Below, piece after piece: positions 1-8,414 of a DNA stretch of 57,211 bases; position 1 is the first letter of the stretch; every line of letters begins with the position of its first letter. Below the pieces are notes generated by a model. The model had not been told where the DNA came from, did not search any database, and was given only the letters and a program-made list of their open reading frames with translations. Source of the DNA: Clostridiaceae bacterium (GTDB lineage Bacteria; Bacillota; Clostridia; Tissierellales; Sporanaerobacteraceae); the NCBI GenBank assembly GCA_019391515.1, contig JAHXQP010000032.1:1-57211 (forward strand). Reading direction: 5' to 3'. The position numbers and the translations under genes are program-made.

Positions 1-990
1 TAATTCATTTAAGCTATTGTTTATATTCTTTAATTCTTCATTCCACTCATATATATTGTTTTTTAAGTTATCTTCCTCTTTTTTTAAACTAATTAAATAA
101 GTATAGTCATCAAAATTAAGACTTGAATATTCTTTTAATCTTTCTGTTTCTTCATATAAATTGTCTATTTCCCTGGTAATCTTTTTTGCTTCTTCATATT
201 TTTCCATTATTTCTAATCTTTTTATATTGTCTATTTTCTTAACTAAAGACTCTCGTTCTTGTTTTAAAATAGATACCTTGTTTTTTAAACCATTTAACTG
301 AATCTCCTGACCCTTTATTTGTTCAATATATTTGAAAGCTATTTTTCTTTCTTCATATAATTTTTCTAATCTGTCTACAGTCTTTCCATAGGGAGAAGTT
401 TTTCTCTGTCCTGCTGTACCTATGGAATTTATTTCTCTATTTAATTCCTCAATTGCATTCTTTACAGAAATATCCTCATCTAAACTTCCACCAATATTAA
501 TTAAGCTATCTTTTATTTCCTTAGCCAATATTTTATCTGTCTTGTTTCCTAGCTGTTTAATATTTATTGTATTATTATATACTACGCTATTAAATCCTAA
601 AGCAGTGCTAGGTGAATATAGTCTCAGAACTGGATCATAACCAAATAGATGTGTTATATCTTCTCCAGTTTTATCATCAAATATTTTTACTTCATCAAAG
701 CCTTTAATAAAATTTCTTTCTATCCTATATACTTCTCCCTTATGAATAAATTTTAAAACTCCTCTATATTCTGTGCTATTCCAAGGAAAATATCTTTCAT
801 ATTCTTTACTGTATATTTTCCTCTTTGAATAAGGTTTAAAAAAACCAAAAAACATTCCTTCGATAAATCTATGAATAGTTGTTTTGCCTGCCTCATTATT
901 CCCATATATTATGTTCATTCCATCGCTTAAAGTTAAACTTTTTTCTTCAAATTTTCCAAAGGAAATAAGATCCAATTGTTTAATAATCAT
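1..990 (-). CDS. SbcC/YhaN-like AAA ATPase, N-terminal part (cut by the window edge)
   Basis: The reading frame starts at ATG 990 and runs off the left edge, so only about 330 N-terminal residues are visible. The protein opens MIIKQLDLISFGKFEEKS and carries a Walker A motif GNNEAGKTT near residue 30, typical of the SMC/Rad50-like AAA family that includes SbcC and Bacillus YhaN. A charged, Lys/Glu-rich, probably coiled-coil stretch follows from about residue 180. The start overlaps the stop of the upstream metallophosphoesterase gene by ATGA, so the two are translationally coupled. By family knowledge such pairs form an ATP-gated DNA-end nuclease in repair. The AAA head resembles YhaN more than classical SbcC, but the missing C-terminus prevents a decision. 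Confidence 0.85.
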   Translation of the reverse strand, partial: MIIKQLDLISFGKFEEKSLTLSDGMNIIYGNNEAGKTTIHRFIEGMFFGFFKPYSKRKIYSKEYERYFPWNSTEYRGVLKFIHKGEVYRIERNFIKGFDEVKIFDDKTGEDITHLFGYDPVLRLYSPSTALGFNSVVYNNTINIKQLGNKTDKILAKEIKDSLINIGGSLDEDISVKNAIEELNREINSIGTAGQRKTSPYGKTVDRLEKLYEERKIAFKYIEQIKGQEIQLNGLKNKVSILKQERESLVKKIDNIKRLEIMEKYEEAKKITREIDNLYEETERLKEYSSLNFDDYTYLISLKKEEDNLKNNIYEWNEELKNINNSLNEL

Positions 991-2087
991 TTCATCACCT
1001 TTTCTTTAAGAAGAGTTTCTAGACCAATGTAAAGTGCTTCTTTATTAATTTCATCATTTAAATCTTTTTTTCTCATTTCCTCAATAAAAAGTCCAATAAT
1101 ATTATTTCTGTTTTCTATTTCCAATTTTTCTAAATCATAATCTGGAATAGTTTCATCAATAAGTTCTAAATAATAAAACTCACTAGATAGTACTTCAACT
1201 AAATCTTCTAAATTAAAATCAATATCCCTATCTCTTATTCCCTTTAAAACCATTCTATATAAATTTTTATTCCTCATGGAAGAATTATCACATTTTTTAA
1301 TTTTATCTAGTATCTCATTATAAGTCATAGTTTCAGAAATATTTATTTCTTTAATTATAAAAGACCTTTTAGATAAAGGAAAAAGGCTCATAGCCACATT
1401 TTCCTTTTCAATTGTTCCTTCAATTACTCCATGTATACCTGTTTCTCCAAAATCTAAAGGTTCAGGGCTACCACAATAACAAATTTTATCTGTTATAAAT
1501 TGAGGCTTATGGATATGGCCTAATGCAACATAGTCAAAACCTTTAGACTCTAATACTTGCTTGTCCATAGGCAGATAAACTGAATCCTTATTCAATAAAT
1601 CACCATGAATTAGTAATATATTTATCTTTTCTTCTTTTTCCATTGCAATTTCTGCTAATATGTCTCTTTTTTCTTCTTTCTTATCCCAACTATATCCCCA
1701 TATAACTGTATCTAACTCTTCAAATTCTATAAAGTCCACAGTTTTCGGACCAAATATATGTACATTTTTAGGCCAGTTAACTTTTCTATAAAGACTATTT
1801 TCTCCTAAAGGATCATGATTACCTGTAGTAATTATTATATTAGTATCTTTTGCTTCTTCCAGCTTGTCTCTAACCCTTTTTATATCACCTATAGTAAAAT
1901 ATTTTTCTTCATATAAATCACCACTAATAAATAAAAAATCTATATTATTTTCTATAGCTCTATCAACTATTCTTTCAAATGTTTCCCATATTTCTAAACG
2001 TCTCTGTTTTGTATATACTCCATCAAAACTTGCATTTCTAAACTGAGAACCTAAATGTAAATCTCCAGTATGTATACATTTTATCAT
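987..2087 (-). CDS. SbcD/YhaO-like DNA repair metallophosphoesterase
   Basis: The 366-residue protein has the calcineurin-like phosphoesterase motifs in order: GDLHLGS near residue 9, GDLYE near 57, GNHDP near 92, HGD near 161 and GHIHKP near 192, together forming a two-metal (usually Mn) nuclease site. A C-terminal region of about 120 residues follows, as in SbcD and YhaO, which uses it to bind the ATPase partner. Its stop overlaps the start of the SbcC/YhaN-like gene by four bases. The likely role is the nuclease subunit of an SbcCD/Mre11-Rad50-type complex on DNA ends. Choosing between sbcD and yhaO would need the full partner sequence. Confidence 0.9.
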   Translation of the reverse strand: MIKCIHTGDLHLGSQFRNASFDGVYTKQRRLEIWETFERIVDRAIENNIDFLFISGDLYEEKYFTIGDIKRVRDKLEEAKDTNIIITTGNHDPLGENSLYRKVNWPKNVHIFGPKTVDFIEFEELDTVIWGYSWDKKEEKRDILAEIAMEKEEKINILLIHGDLLNKDSVYLPMDKQVLESKGFDYVALGHIHKPQFITDKICYCGSPEPLDFGETGIHGVIEGTIEKENVAMSLFPLSKRSFIIKEINISETMTYNEILDKIKKCDNSSMRNKNLYRMVLKGIRDRDIDFNLEDLVEVLSSEFYYLELIDETIPDYDLEKLEIENRNNIIGLFIEEMRKKDLNDEINKEALYIGLETLLKEKVMK

Positions 2088-2160
2088 TTATTTTCCTCCA
2101 ATACGCCAAACTTCACTATTTATATATAATAGAGTATACCACAAAATGTTTAAACTAGAT

Positions 2161-2194
2161 AAAAATACCCTCATTATTACATTAGGGTATTTTT
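2161..2194 (-). terminator. Rho-independent terminator after the MurNAc operon
   Basis: The arms AAAAATACCCT and AGGGTATTTTT form an 11-bp stem with a T-run on the minus strand. It lies 26 bp after the stop of the EIIA gene, the last gene of the operon. Confidence 0.8.
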
Positions 2195-2219
2195 ATCTAT
2201 CTTCTTATTTTATTAAAGA

Positions 2220-2702
2220 TTATTCATAAATCAAATTAAGTATTTCATCTTCACCTTTTTCAACTTTTCCACTATTTTTAATTATATCTTTTAATTCATC
2301 TCCATTAGTTATAACAACAGGTGTAATAGGAGATTTACCTTCTCCTTTTACATAATCTATATCAAATTCAACTAATAAATCACCTTTTTTAACTTTATCA
2401 TTTTGCCCAATAAATCCTTTAAATCCTTTTCCCTTTAATTCAACAGTATCTAATCCAATATGAATCAATATTTCCAATCCATCTTTGGTTTTTAAACCAA
2501 CAGCATGATTAGTAGGAAATATACTCACTATTTCACCATCTACAGGTGATACTACTAACCCTTCATCAGGATCTATAGCTACACCATCTCCAAGCATTTT
2601 TTCCGAAAAAACTTTATCAGGAACGCTTTCTATTGGTACTATTTCTCCTGTCATAGGTGCTATTATTTTTTCAGTTCTTTTCTTCTTGAAAAAATTCAAC
2701 AT
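2220..2702 (-). CDS. PTS glucose-type EIIA component
   Basis: This 160-residue protein is a stand-alone EIIA of the glucose superfamily. It has APMTGEIVPI near residue 15, a conserved His at about 66 (TNHAVG) and the phosphorylated His at about 81 in LIHIGLDTVEL, equivalent to His76 and His91 of E. coli Crr. It accepts phosphate from HPr and passes it to the cysteine of the EIIB domain. It is the last gene of the MurNAc operon. That fits because MurP upstream contains only EIIB and EIIC and needs an EIIA partner. It may also serve other PTS permeases or take part in carbon signalling, which the sequence cannot show. Confidence 0.92.
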   Translation of the reverse strand: MLNFFKKKRTEKIIAPMTGEIVPIESVPDKVFSEKMLGDGVAIDPDEGLVVSPVDGEIVSIFPTNHAVGLKTKDGLEILIHIGLDTVELKGKGFKGFIGQNDKVKKGDLLVEFDIDYVKGEGKSPITPVVITNGDELKDIIKNSGKVEKGEDEILNLIYE

Positions 2703-2720
2703 GGAAATTCCTCCTTACTG

Positions 2721-3575
2721 CTATTTTTTAATCTTAAAATCATCTACTATCATTCTTGTTTCTTTTAAATACTCTGAAACTGCTCCAAAATCTTTTTTAG
2801 CTAATCCTACAAATAATATATCTATTACGGTTAATTGAGCTATTCTGGAAGCAATAGCTCCTACCCTTAAATTTTCTTCTACTCCCCCAGTACATAAATT
2901 TATATTAGATATATTACTTAAAGGATTGTCCCCATATCTAGTAATAGAAATAGTTTTAGCGCCTTTTTTATTTGCCATTTCTATTGATTTAAACACTTCA
3001 AGAGTTCTTCCACTATGAGATATACCTACTGCCACATCATCTTTTTGAATATTTACTGCTGTAGAAAGCTGAGTATGACTGTCTAAGTACATAAAGGCAT
3101 TCCTGCTGATACGCATGAGTTTATATTGGAAATCTAAGGCTACCAATCCTGAGGCTCCTACTCCATATAAAAATATATTATTTGCATTATCTAATGCCTC
3201 TACAGCCTTTTCAACTTCATCATAATCTAGCAAATCTACAGTATTTTCTATAGACTTAATATTCCCTGCTGAAATTTTCCCAACAATATCTTCAATTGTA
3301 TCATCTACTCTAACATCTTCATAAACTATATTCTGACTTTTCTTCGAATCCGATATTCCCTTTGCAAGCTCTATTTTAAAATCTTGAAACCCTTCAAAAC
3401 CCATTTTTTTGCAAAATCTTACTATGCTCGAAGGGCTAGTATTGCATTTTTTTGCTAGATCTTGAATAGATAGATTATAAACTTCTTCCTCATCATCTAA
3501 TACACAGCTAGCAATTTTTTGTTCTGAATTAGTTAACTGATCCTTTACTTGATTCATTTTTAAAAACAGGCTCAT
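2721..3575 (-). CDS. murR: RpiR/MurR-family transcriptional regulator
   Basis: The 284-residue protein has an N-terminal RpiR helix-turn-helix (about residues 30-65, LAKKCNTSPSSIVRFCKKMG) and a C-terminal SIS domain (about 110-260, with GVGASGLVALD and GISHSGRTLE) that binds a sugar phosphate. It begins 2 bp after the stop of mupG, so it is translated with the MurNAc genes. The likely ligand is MurNAc-6-phosphate, by analogy with MurR. Two TGAAA-N5-TTTCA palindromes at the operon promoter (7061-7077, 7094-7108) are candidate binding sites, which would make it autoregulatory. The family call is firm. The MurR name rests on context. Confidence 0.85.
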   Translation of the reverse strand: MSLFLKMNQVKDQLTNSEQKIASCVLDDEEEVYNLSIQDLAKKCNTSPSSIVRFCKKMGFEGFQDFKIELAKGISDSKKSQNIVYEDVRVDDTIEDIVGKISAGNIKSIENTVDLLDYDEVEKAVEALDNANNIFLYGVGASGLVALDFQYKLMRISRNAFMYLDSHTQLSTAVNIQKDDVAVGISHSGRTLEVFKSIEMANKKGAKTISITRYGDNPLSNISNINLCTGGVEENLRVGAIASRIAQLTVIDILFVGLAKKDFGAVSEYLKETRMIVDDFKIKK

Positions 3576-3577
3576 TT

Positions 3578-4633
3578 CTAATCCTCCATTATATAAAACT
3601 TAAATTTCTCCCCTGGTTCTAATAAATCTATAAGAATACTACCATTTCTTGAATCTCCCACTACATTTACTCTTTCATCTATTTGAAGATCTTTTTTTAG
3701 TATTTGAAATTCTCCTTCATACCTTTTATACTCCTTATTATCTATTGTAACAGAATATTTATTCCTTGGTAACCCATTATTATTTAGTACGATTTCTCCA
3801 CTCTTTATAAGTCTAGATTCTTGTGAACGTATTGCATACTCTCCTGGATCCATACGATTTGTGTGAATACTATTTAACAGTTCCAATTCTACTTTTGATA
3901 AATTATCATTTAACTTTATAGGAATAACATTTACACCTTTTTCTAAATTAGTTAAACTCTTTAACTCTTCATCTGAAGCAATAGCATCACCTATAACTAC
4001 AAAGTCTACACCTAGTTTAAATAGATGCTGGGCACTAACCATAGGCAAAGCATCCCTATGCTTCTCTAATGTTGGCAATCCTTCATATACTGGCCCTCTT
4101 CTCCCATCCTTTGATGGTATGAAAGCCATAGTTTTTATACCATATCTTTGGAAAATTTTATTTCTTTCTATAAACAATTCTTCAGATATACCTGTCCCTT
4201 TCCTTGGATAAAAGTTGTGACAAGCATTTATTTTTTCTACCTTTCCACCAAATTTTATAAAATTATCTATATCTTCTGAAGTAAAAGTTGTAGCATTTAC
4301 TGTTATTCCAAAATCGTATTCGTTGGTCATCTTAGCTGCTTCTTCTAATGTAAAACCATAGTCTAATCTTAAATAATCTATTTTATATCTACTCATATCC
4401 AACTTTTCAAAATAATTTTTAGATATATCTATAATAGTTGTAAAACCTAATTTTGATGATTCCTCTAAAAGAATTTTTAAATCCTTTAAAAAGTTCCCAT
4501 CAGTTTCTGGTATGTGGGCAGAAGTAAATAGTGTTTCTACCCCAAAACTACTAGCTTTATTTAAATATTCAACAATTTCTTCAATTGAATTGTCCATCCC
4601 TGCATAAACAGATATACCGATCAAATCAATCAC
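3578..4633 (-). CDS. mupG: MupG-type 6-phospho-N-acetylmuramidase (DUF871 family)
   Basis: The 351-residue protein matches the DUF871/MupG family: an N-terminal TIM barrel (MIDLIGISVYAGMDN, TSAHIPE, FIPSKDGRRGP) and a smaller C-terminal beta domain (from about residue 230, with MDPGEYAIRSQES). Family members characterised in Staphylococcus aureus cut the imported disaccharide MurNAc-6P-GlcNAc inside the cell, giving MurNAc-6P and GlcNAc. Its position between murP and murR suggests that this organism imports a MurNAc-containing disaccharide, not only the monosaccharide. It is separated from murP by a strong hairpin at 4651-4684 and closely followed by murR. Confidence 0.85.
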   Translation of the reverse strand: MIDLIGISVYAGMDNSIEEIVEYLNKASSFGVETLFTSAHIPETDGNFLKDLKILLEESSKLGFTTIIDISKNYFEKLDMSRYKIDYLRLDYGFTLEEAAKMTNEYDFGITVNATTFTSEDIDNFIKFGGKVEKINACHNFYPRKGTGISEELFIERNKIFQRYGIKTMAFIPSKDGRRGPVYEGLPTLEKHRDALPMVSAQHLFKLGVDFVVIGDAIASDEELKSLTNLEKGVNVIPIKLNDNLSKVELELLNSIHTNRMDPGEYAIRSQESRLIKSGEIVLNNNGLPRNKYSVTIDNKEYKRYEGEFQILKKDLQIDERVNVVGDSRNGSILIDLLEPGEKFKFYIMED

Positions 4634-4650
4634 TCCTAATCTTTTTATTA

Positions 4651-4684
4651 TTACACAAGGTACTCTCTCGAGTACCTTGTGTAA
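4651..4684 (-). promoter_or_regulatory. Perfect 15-bp-stem hairpin between murP and mupG
   Basis: The arms TTACACAAGGTACTC and GAGTACCTTGTGTAA pair perfectly around a 4-nt loop. On the minus-strand transcript the hairpin is followed by AATAATAAAAAG and not by a U-run, so it is unlikely to be an efficient terminator. It could stabilise the upstream murQP message or lower expression of the distal genes. Confidence 0.7.
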
Positions 4685-4705
4685 TAGTATATATTTATTT
4701 TAATT

Positions 4706-6058
4706 TTATTCTTCAACCGGGTCATCAAAACCTAATATCAATGTTGCTATAAAACCACCCACATAAGCGCCTATAATTCCTAATATAAATCTACCTATTC
4801 CACCCGGTGCAATAAGCAATGCTAGTGGTAATCCTGAAAGTCCCATATTTACTGCTCCTACACTAGCTGGTGCAACTATAGCACCTCCTACTGCTCCTCC
4901 AATACAAGCCCCTAAAAATGGTTTACCTAATGGCAATGTTACACCATATATTAGTGGTTCGCCAATGCCAAGTATTCCAACTGGCAATGCACTACTTATA
5001 GTCTTTTTTAATCTCTTATTTTTAGTTCTAGCTAATACTGCAAAACTTGCTCCTACTTGGCCAGCTCCAGCCATGGATAAAATCGGAAGTAAAGTAGTTA
5101 CTCCTGTTGTCTCAATTAAATTTGTATGAATTGGAGATAATCCTTGATGCAATCCAGTCATAACTAATGGCAAGAATGTTCCACCAAGTATAGCGCCTGT
5201 AAATGCTCCACCTTTTTCAATAGCACCTGATACTGCTACGCCTATACCATCTGAAATAGCTCCACCTATAGGTTGTAAAACTAATACTGCGGCAAACCCA
5301 GAAATCAATATTGTTAATAGTGGCGTAAGAATTAGTTCTAATACACTTGGAAGAACTTTTTTCAATTTCTTTTCAACTACTGATGCAAACCAAACTACCA
5401 ATATTACAGAAATAATTCCTCCACGTCCTGGTACTAATTGCCTGCCAAATAATTCTACTCCTTCTAATACCGGTGAAATTGTTATACCACCCATTAGACC
5501 ACCTATCGCTGTTGATGCTCCAAATACCCTTGCTGCATTCATACCTACCATTATTGCCAAATATCCAAATACTGCTCCTGAAAAAGCTGCCAATAATCCA
5601 GTTACATTAGGACTTACGCTTCCTTTAGTATTTAAAATATTGTTAATACCCATTATAAGTCCTGAACCTATAAATGCTGGAATTAGCGGAATAAATATTT
5701 GAGCTATTTTGTTTAAAAATCCACTCCCAGGTGCCTTGTACTGTTCTTTAACTTGCTTTTTCATTTCATCTGCCTGACCAAATTCTGGATTGTCGATAAT
5801 TTTAATTGATGTGTTTTCTTTTACATAATTTGATACCTTTGAAGCTGTACCAGGACCAACTATTACTTGAACTTCTTGTCCTGATTTGACAACCCCCATT
5901 ACCCCTTCCACTTTCTCTAATTTTGCTTTATTAAGTAATGAGTCATCTTTTAATGAGATTCTTAGTCTTGTCATACAGTTTTCAAAACTGATAATGTTTT
6001 CTTCTCCTCCAATATTTTGAAGGATTTCATTACCTAAACTTGAAATCTTTGCACTCAT
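4706..6058 (-). CDS. murP: MurNAc-type PTS permease, EIIBC
   Basis: The 450-residue protein has an EIIB domain (about residues 1-85) with the phosphocysteine near residue 28 in ENCMTRLRIS, a linker, and an EIIC membrane domain from about residue 115 with roughly ten hydrophobic segments and the GIGEPLIYGVTLP motif. There is no EIIA domain, as in MurP, TreB and SacP, so it depends on a separate EIIA; one is encoded at the end of the operon. Neighbouring murQ, mupG and murR point to MurNAc or a MurNAc-GlcNAc disaccharide as substrate, phosphorylated during import. The subfamily call relies on this context. Confidence 0.9.
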   Translation of the reverse strand: MSAKISSLGNEILQNIGGEENIISFENCMTRLRISLKDDSLLNKAKLEKVEGVMGVVKSGQEVQVIVGPGTASKVSNYVKENTSIKIIDNPEFGQADEMKKQVKEQYKAPGSGFLNKIAQIFIPLIPAFIGSGLIMGINNILNTKGSVSPNVTGLLAAFSGAVFGYLAIMVGMNAARVFGASTAIGGLMGGITISPVLEGVELFGRQLVPGRGGIISVILVVWFASVVEKKLKKVLPSVLELILTPLLTILISGFAAVLVLQPIGGAISDGIGVAVSGAIEKGGAFTGAILGGTFLPLVMTGLHQGLSPIHTNLIETTGVTTLLPILSMAGAGQVGASFAVLARTKNKRLKKTISSALPVGILGIGEPLIYGVTLPLGKPFLGACIGGAVGGAIVAPASVGAVNMGLSGLPLALLIAPGGIGRFILGIIGAYVGGFIATLILGFDDPVEE

Positions 6059-6093
6059 TTTTACTCCCCCTTTTTAGATTTTATATAGATGCT

Positions 6094-6999
6094 TTATTCA
6101 GAAAGCCCCTCTTCTATTGCTTTACTTAAATATCCTTTATTATTATTTAATATCCTAATTGCTTTTTCTAAATCTAGATTTGTTTTTATTAATAATATAG
6201 ATAATTTTACATTATAGTCAGTTTTCTCTAAAATCTTTGTAGCTTCTTCTATTGAAGTTCCCGTTGCCTTAACAACTAGTCTTTTAGCTCTTTCAACTAA
6301 TTTAGCATTTTGTGCCTTTACATCTACCATTAAATTTCCATAAACCTTACCTAGTTTTACCATAACTCCTGTAGATATCATATTTAATACCATCTTTTGT
6401 GCAGTACCTGCTTTTAATCTTGTCGATCCAGATATTACCTCTGGACCTACAATTGGGTTAATGGAAACTTGTGCTACTTTTGAAAGTTCTGAATTTGGGT
6501 TACATGTAATTCCTACAGTAAAACTGCCCAATTTATTAGCATATTCTAAACCGCCAATTGTATAAGGTGTTCTTCCGCTAGCTGCTAATCCTATTAAAAC
6601 ATCCTTTGAAGTAAATTCTATTTCTTTTAAATCTTCTTTTGCTAATTCTTTGCTATCTTCTGCACCCTCCACAGCCTCAAATATAGCTCTGTGACCTCCT
6701 GCAATTAAACCTTGGACTAAATATGGATCTACTCCAAAAGTAGGTGGACATTCAGAAGCATCCAATATACCTATCCTTCCACTAGTTCCTGCACCTATAT
6801 ATATAAGTCTTCCACCTTCATATATTTTCTTTGCTGTTATATCAATTGCTTCTGCAATTTTAGGAAGTACTTCTTCTATAGCAAGAGCTACTTTTTTATC
6901 TTCTTCATTTATCATTTTTATCATTTCCAAAGTAGATACCTTGTCTATACTTTGAGTATTCTCATTTATTCCTTCTGTTATTAATTTATTTAAGTCCAT
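6094..6999 (-). CDS. murQ: N-acetylmuramic acid 6-phosphate etherase
   Basis: MurQ removes the lactyl ether from MurNAc-6P, giving GlcNAc-6P and D-lactate. The SIS domain shows [20 protein letters not shown], with the catalytic Glu in DASE, and a second conserved Glu in AVEGAEDS. The open frame extends upstream to 7077, but ATG 6999 ([10 protein letters not shown]) is preceded by AAAGGTGAT at normal spacing and gives 301 residues, the usual family length. The longer start would place coding sequence over the promoter. It is the first gene of the operon, 36 bp before murP, and is preceded by a TTGAAA-17-TATAAT promoter and two palindromes. Confidence 0.95.
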   Translation of the reverse strand: MDLNKLITEGINENTQSIDKVSTLEMIKMINEEDKKVALAIEEVLPKIAEAIDITAKKIYEGGRLIYIGAGTSGRIGILDASECPPTFGVDPYLVQGLIAGGHRAIFEAVEGAEDSKELAKEDLKEIEFTSKDVLIGLAASGRTPYTIGGLEYANKLGSFTVGITCNPNSELSKVAQVSINPIVGPEVISGSTRLKAGTAQKMVLNMISTGVMVKLGKVYGNLMVDVKAQNAKLVERAKRLVVKATGTSIEEATKILEKTDYNVKLSILLIKTNLDLEKAIRILNNNKGYLSKAIEEGLSE

Positions 7000-7048
7000 A
7001 GTTGGTATCACCTTTCTTTCATATAATAACGTTTTCTTCTTTAAATAG

Positions 7049-7077
7049 ATTATAGCATGTTTGAAATATTTTTTCAA
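7049..7077 (-). promoter_or_regulatory. murQ operon promoter
   Basis: Read on the minus strand this is TTGAAA (7072-7077), a 17-nt spacer and a perfect TATAAT (7049-7054), about 50 bp upstream of the murQ start. The -35 box lies inside the palindrome 7061-7077. Confidence 0.8.
7061..7077. promoter_or_regulatory. Candidate MurR operator O1 overlapping -35
   Basis: TTGAAA-N5-TTTCAA is a perfect 6-bp-arm palindrome with the TGAAA-N5-TTTCA layout seen for RpiR-family regulators. It covers the -35 hexamer and part of the spacer, so a bound protein would block RNA polymerase. Confidence 0.65.
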
Positions 7078-7093
7078 TGTTTTTTGTAGTTTG

Positions 7094-7108
7094 TGAAAAA
7101 AAGTTTCA
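7094..7108. promoter_or_regulatory. Candidate MurR operator O2
   Basis: TGAAA-AAAAG-TTTCA has the same arms and spacer length as the site overlapping -35. The two centres (7069 and 7101) are 32 bp apart, about three helical turns, so cooperative binding on one DNA face is possible. Confidence 0.6.
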
Positions 7109-7171
7109 TATTTGTTTGAAAAACATCCTGCTACTATTCATCTATTTCTATACTAAAAATTCATTTCTTTT

Positions 7172-7203
7172 GAATATTATTATTTTTTATTGGAATAATA
7201 TTC
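7172..7203. promoter_or_regulatory. Palindrome upstream of the DUF378 gene
   Basis: GAATATTATT and AATAATATTC form perfect 10-bp arms around a 12-nt spacer, ending 25 bp before the start codon. It may be an operator or part of the promoter of the DUF378 gene. The binding protein is unknown. Confidence 0.4.
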
Positions 7204-7228
7204 TTATACTAAAAAAAGGAGTGAGATT

Positions 7229-7423
7229 ATGGATACATTAGCTTTAACTTTAGTCATAATAGGAGCCTTAAATTGGGGCCTAATTGGATTATTTCAATTT
7301 GATTTAGTAGCTACTATCTTTGGTGGCTCTAGTTCAATATTGAGTAGAATAATATATAGCTTAGTAGGACTAGCAGGAATATATTCTTTTAAATTTTATT
7401 CAGATAGAGAAAAAACTTCTTAG
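7229..7423 (+). CDS. DUF378 small membrane protein (YuzA-like)
   Basis: The 64-residue protein contains the DUF378 signature ALTLVIIGALNWGLIGLF followed by a second hydrophobic segment (IIYSLVGLAGIYSF), so it is a two-pass membrane protein of normal family length. The start follows AAGGAGTGAG at good spacing. It stands alone, divergent from murQ and convergent with the putative metalloprotease gene. No biochemical function is known for the family. Confidence 0.85.
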   Translation: MDTLALTLVIIGALNWGLIGLFQFDLVATIFGGSSSILSRIIYSLVGLAGIYSFKFYSDREKTS

Positions 7424-7440
7424 ACATAATTTTTATAAAA

Positions 7441-7474
7441 GCAAATAGGTAGCTATACATAGCTACCTATTTGC
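7441..7474. terminator. Bidirectional terminator
   Basis: GCAAATAGGTAGCTA and TAGCTACCTATTTGC form a perfect 15-bp stem with a TACA loop between the convergent DUF378 and putative metalloprotease genes. The last codons of the minus-strand gene lie inside the stem. Confidence 0.7.
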
Positions 7475-8411
7475 TAATTAGATATAGCCATTCTTCTACT
7501 TCTGTACTAAATCCTGAACTAATATTTTTATCTCTACATATATCTAAGTAAGTCTTTATAGGATCTTCATAATTAAAATTTATAGTCCATTCATTTAAAA
7601 CAACAATGCCTTTATGCTTATAAATAGCCTTTGATATTATATAACCTAAAACATAGGGATTAATCTTACATATTAAATTATAATCTGGATTTTCATTTTT
7701 TATTGACAAAAGAGATTCATTTAAAATTTCAAAATACTCCTTACTTAAAAGCATATCTCTACTGGTTAAAGTCCCTATAGGATCATCATTACAAAAGTTA
7801 ACACCATGTTGTACAAGACAAGCTATACCTTCTTCTAATATTCTCCCTAAGGTATCATACATAGCTTTTTCAGGATAAAAACCCATTTTAAAAAACAAAG
7901 AAACCTTTCTTTTAAAAGGAATTTTTCTTGCATGATAACATTCATGAGCAAGTAACTTCTCAAATTCTTTTAAATTTCCAATATATCTTCCTATATTTAC
8001 ATAGACATCCTTAGTAAAAGTAGCAAATCCCCCATCAAACCCTCCTAGATATATTATTATATTAGGATCTACACCTATATGCCTTGGTAAATATTCATAT
8101 ACTTGTGCACATACCCTTTCAAAAATTTCTTTTTCATTCTCTTTTATATAATTAATATCTTTCTCCAGATGCACAATATTTCTCTTTAAAATAGAAAAAC
8201 CATAATCGTCATCATATTTTTCATTTAAAAATACTCTTTTTAACTCTTTTTTTACCATTTTTTTATTTGTATCTCTTTTCAATCTTTTTTCATGCTTTAA
8301 AAAAATTTTCATTTGTGGTGAAGATATATAATCTTTAAATTTCTTTTCATTAAAATTACTCTCTTTTAAAAAATCTATAATAATATCTACTCCATCAGTA
8401 ATTACCTTCAA
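7467..8411 (-). CDS. Putative zinc metalloprotease (DUF5700-like)
   Basis: The 314-residue soluble protein has an HExxH-type motif (LLAHECYHARKI, near residue 156) and a downstream EEGIACL segment (near 195) that could supply the third zinc ligand, as in gluzincin-like peptidases. The layout, with GGFDGGFATF before the motif, resembles DUF5700 putative Zn-dependent proteases. There is no signal peptide, so it should be cytoplasmic. The start is TTG 8411, six bases after AAGGAGGT. That Shine-Dalgarno sequence is buried in a hairpin (8415-8459). It lies 57 bp downstream of the patatin gene. The substrate is unknown. Confidence 0.6.
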   Translation of the reverse strand: MKVITDGVDIIIDFLKESNFNEKKFKDYISSPQMKIFLKHEKRLKRDTNKKMVKKELKRVFLNEKYDDDYGFSILKRNIVHLEKDINYIKENEKEIFERVCAQVYEYLPRHIGVDPNIIIYLGGFDGGFATFTKDVYVNIGRYIGNLKEFEKLLAHECYHARKIPFKRKVSLFFKMGFYPEKAMYDTLGRILEEGIACLVQHGVNFCNDDPIGTLTSRDMLLSKEYFEILNESLLSIKNENPDYNLICKINPYVLGYIISKAIYKHKGIVVLNEWTINFNYEDPIKTYLDICRDKNISSGFSTEVEEWLYLISK

Positions 8412-8414
8412 AAT

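Noticed and set aside
6997-7077. Longer start for murQ at 7077
   Set aside because: The extra 26 residues would overlap the TATAAT box and do not match the family. ATG 6999 has a good ribosome-binding site.
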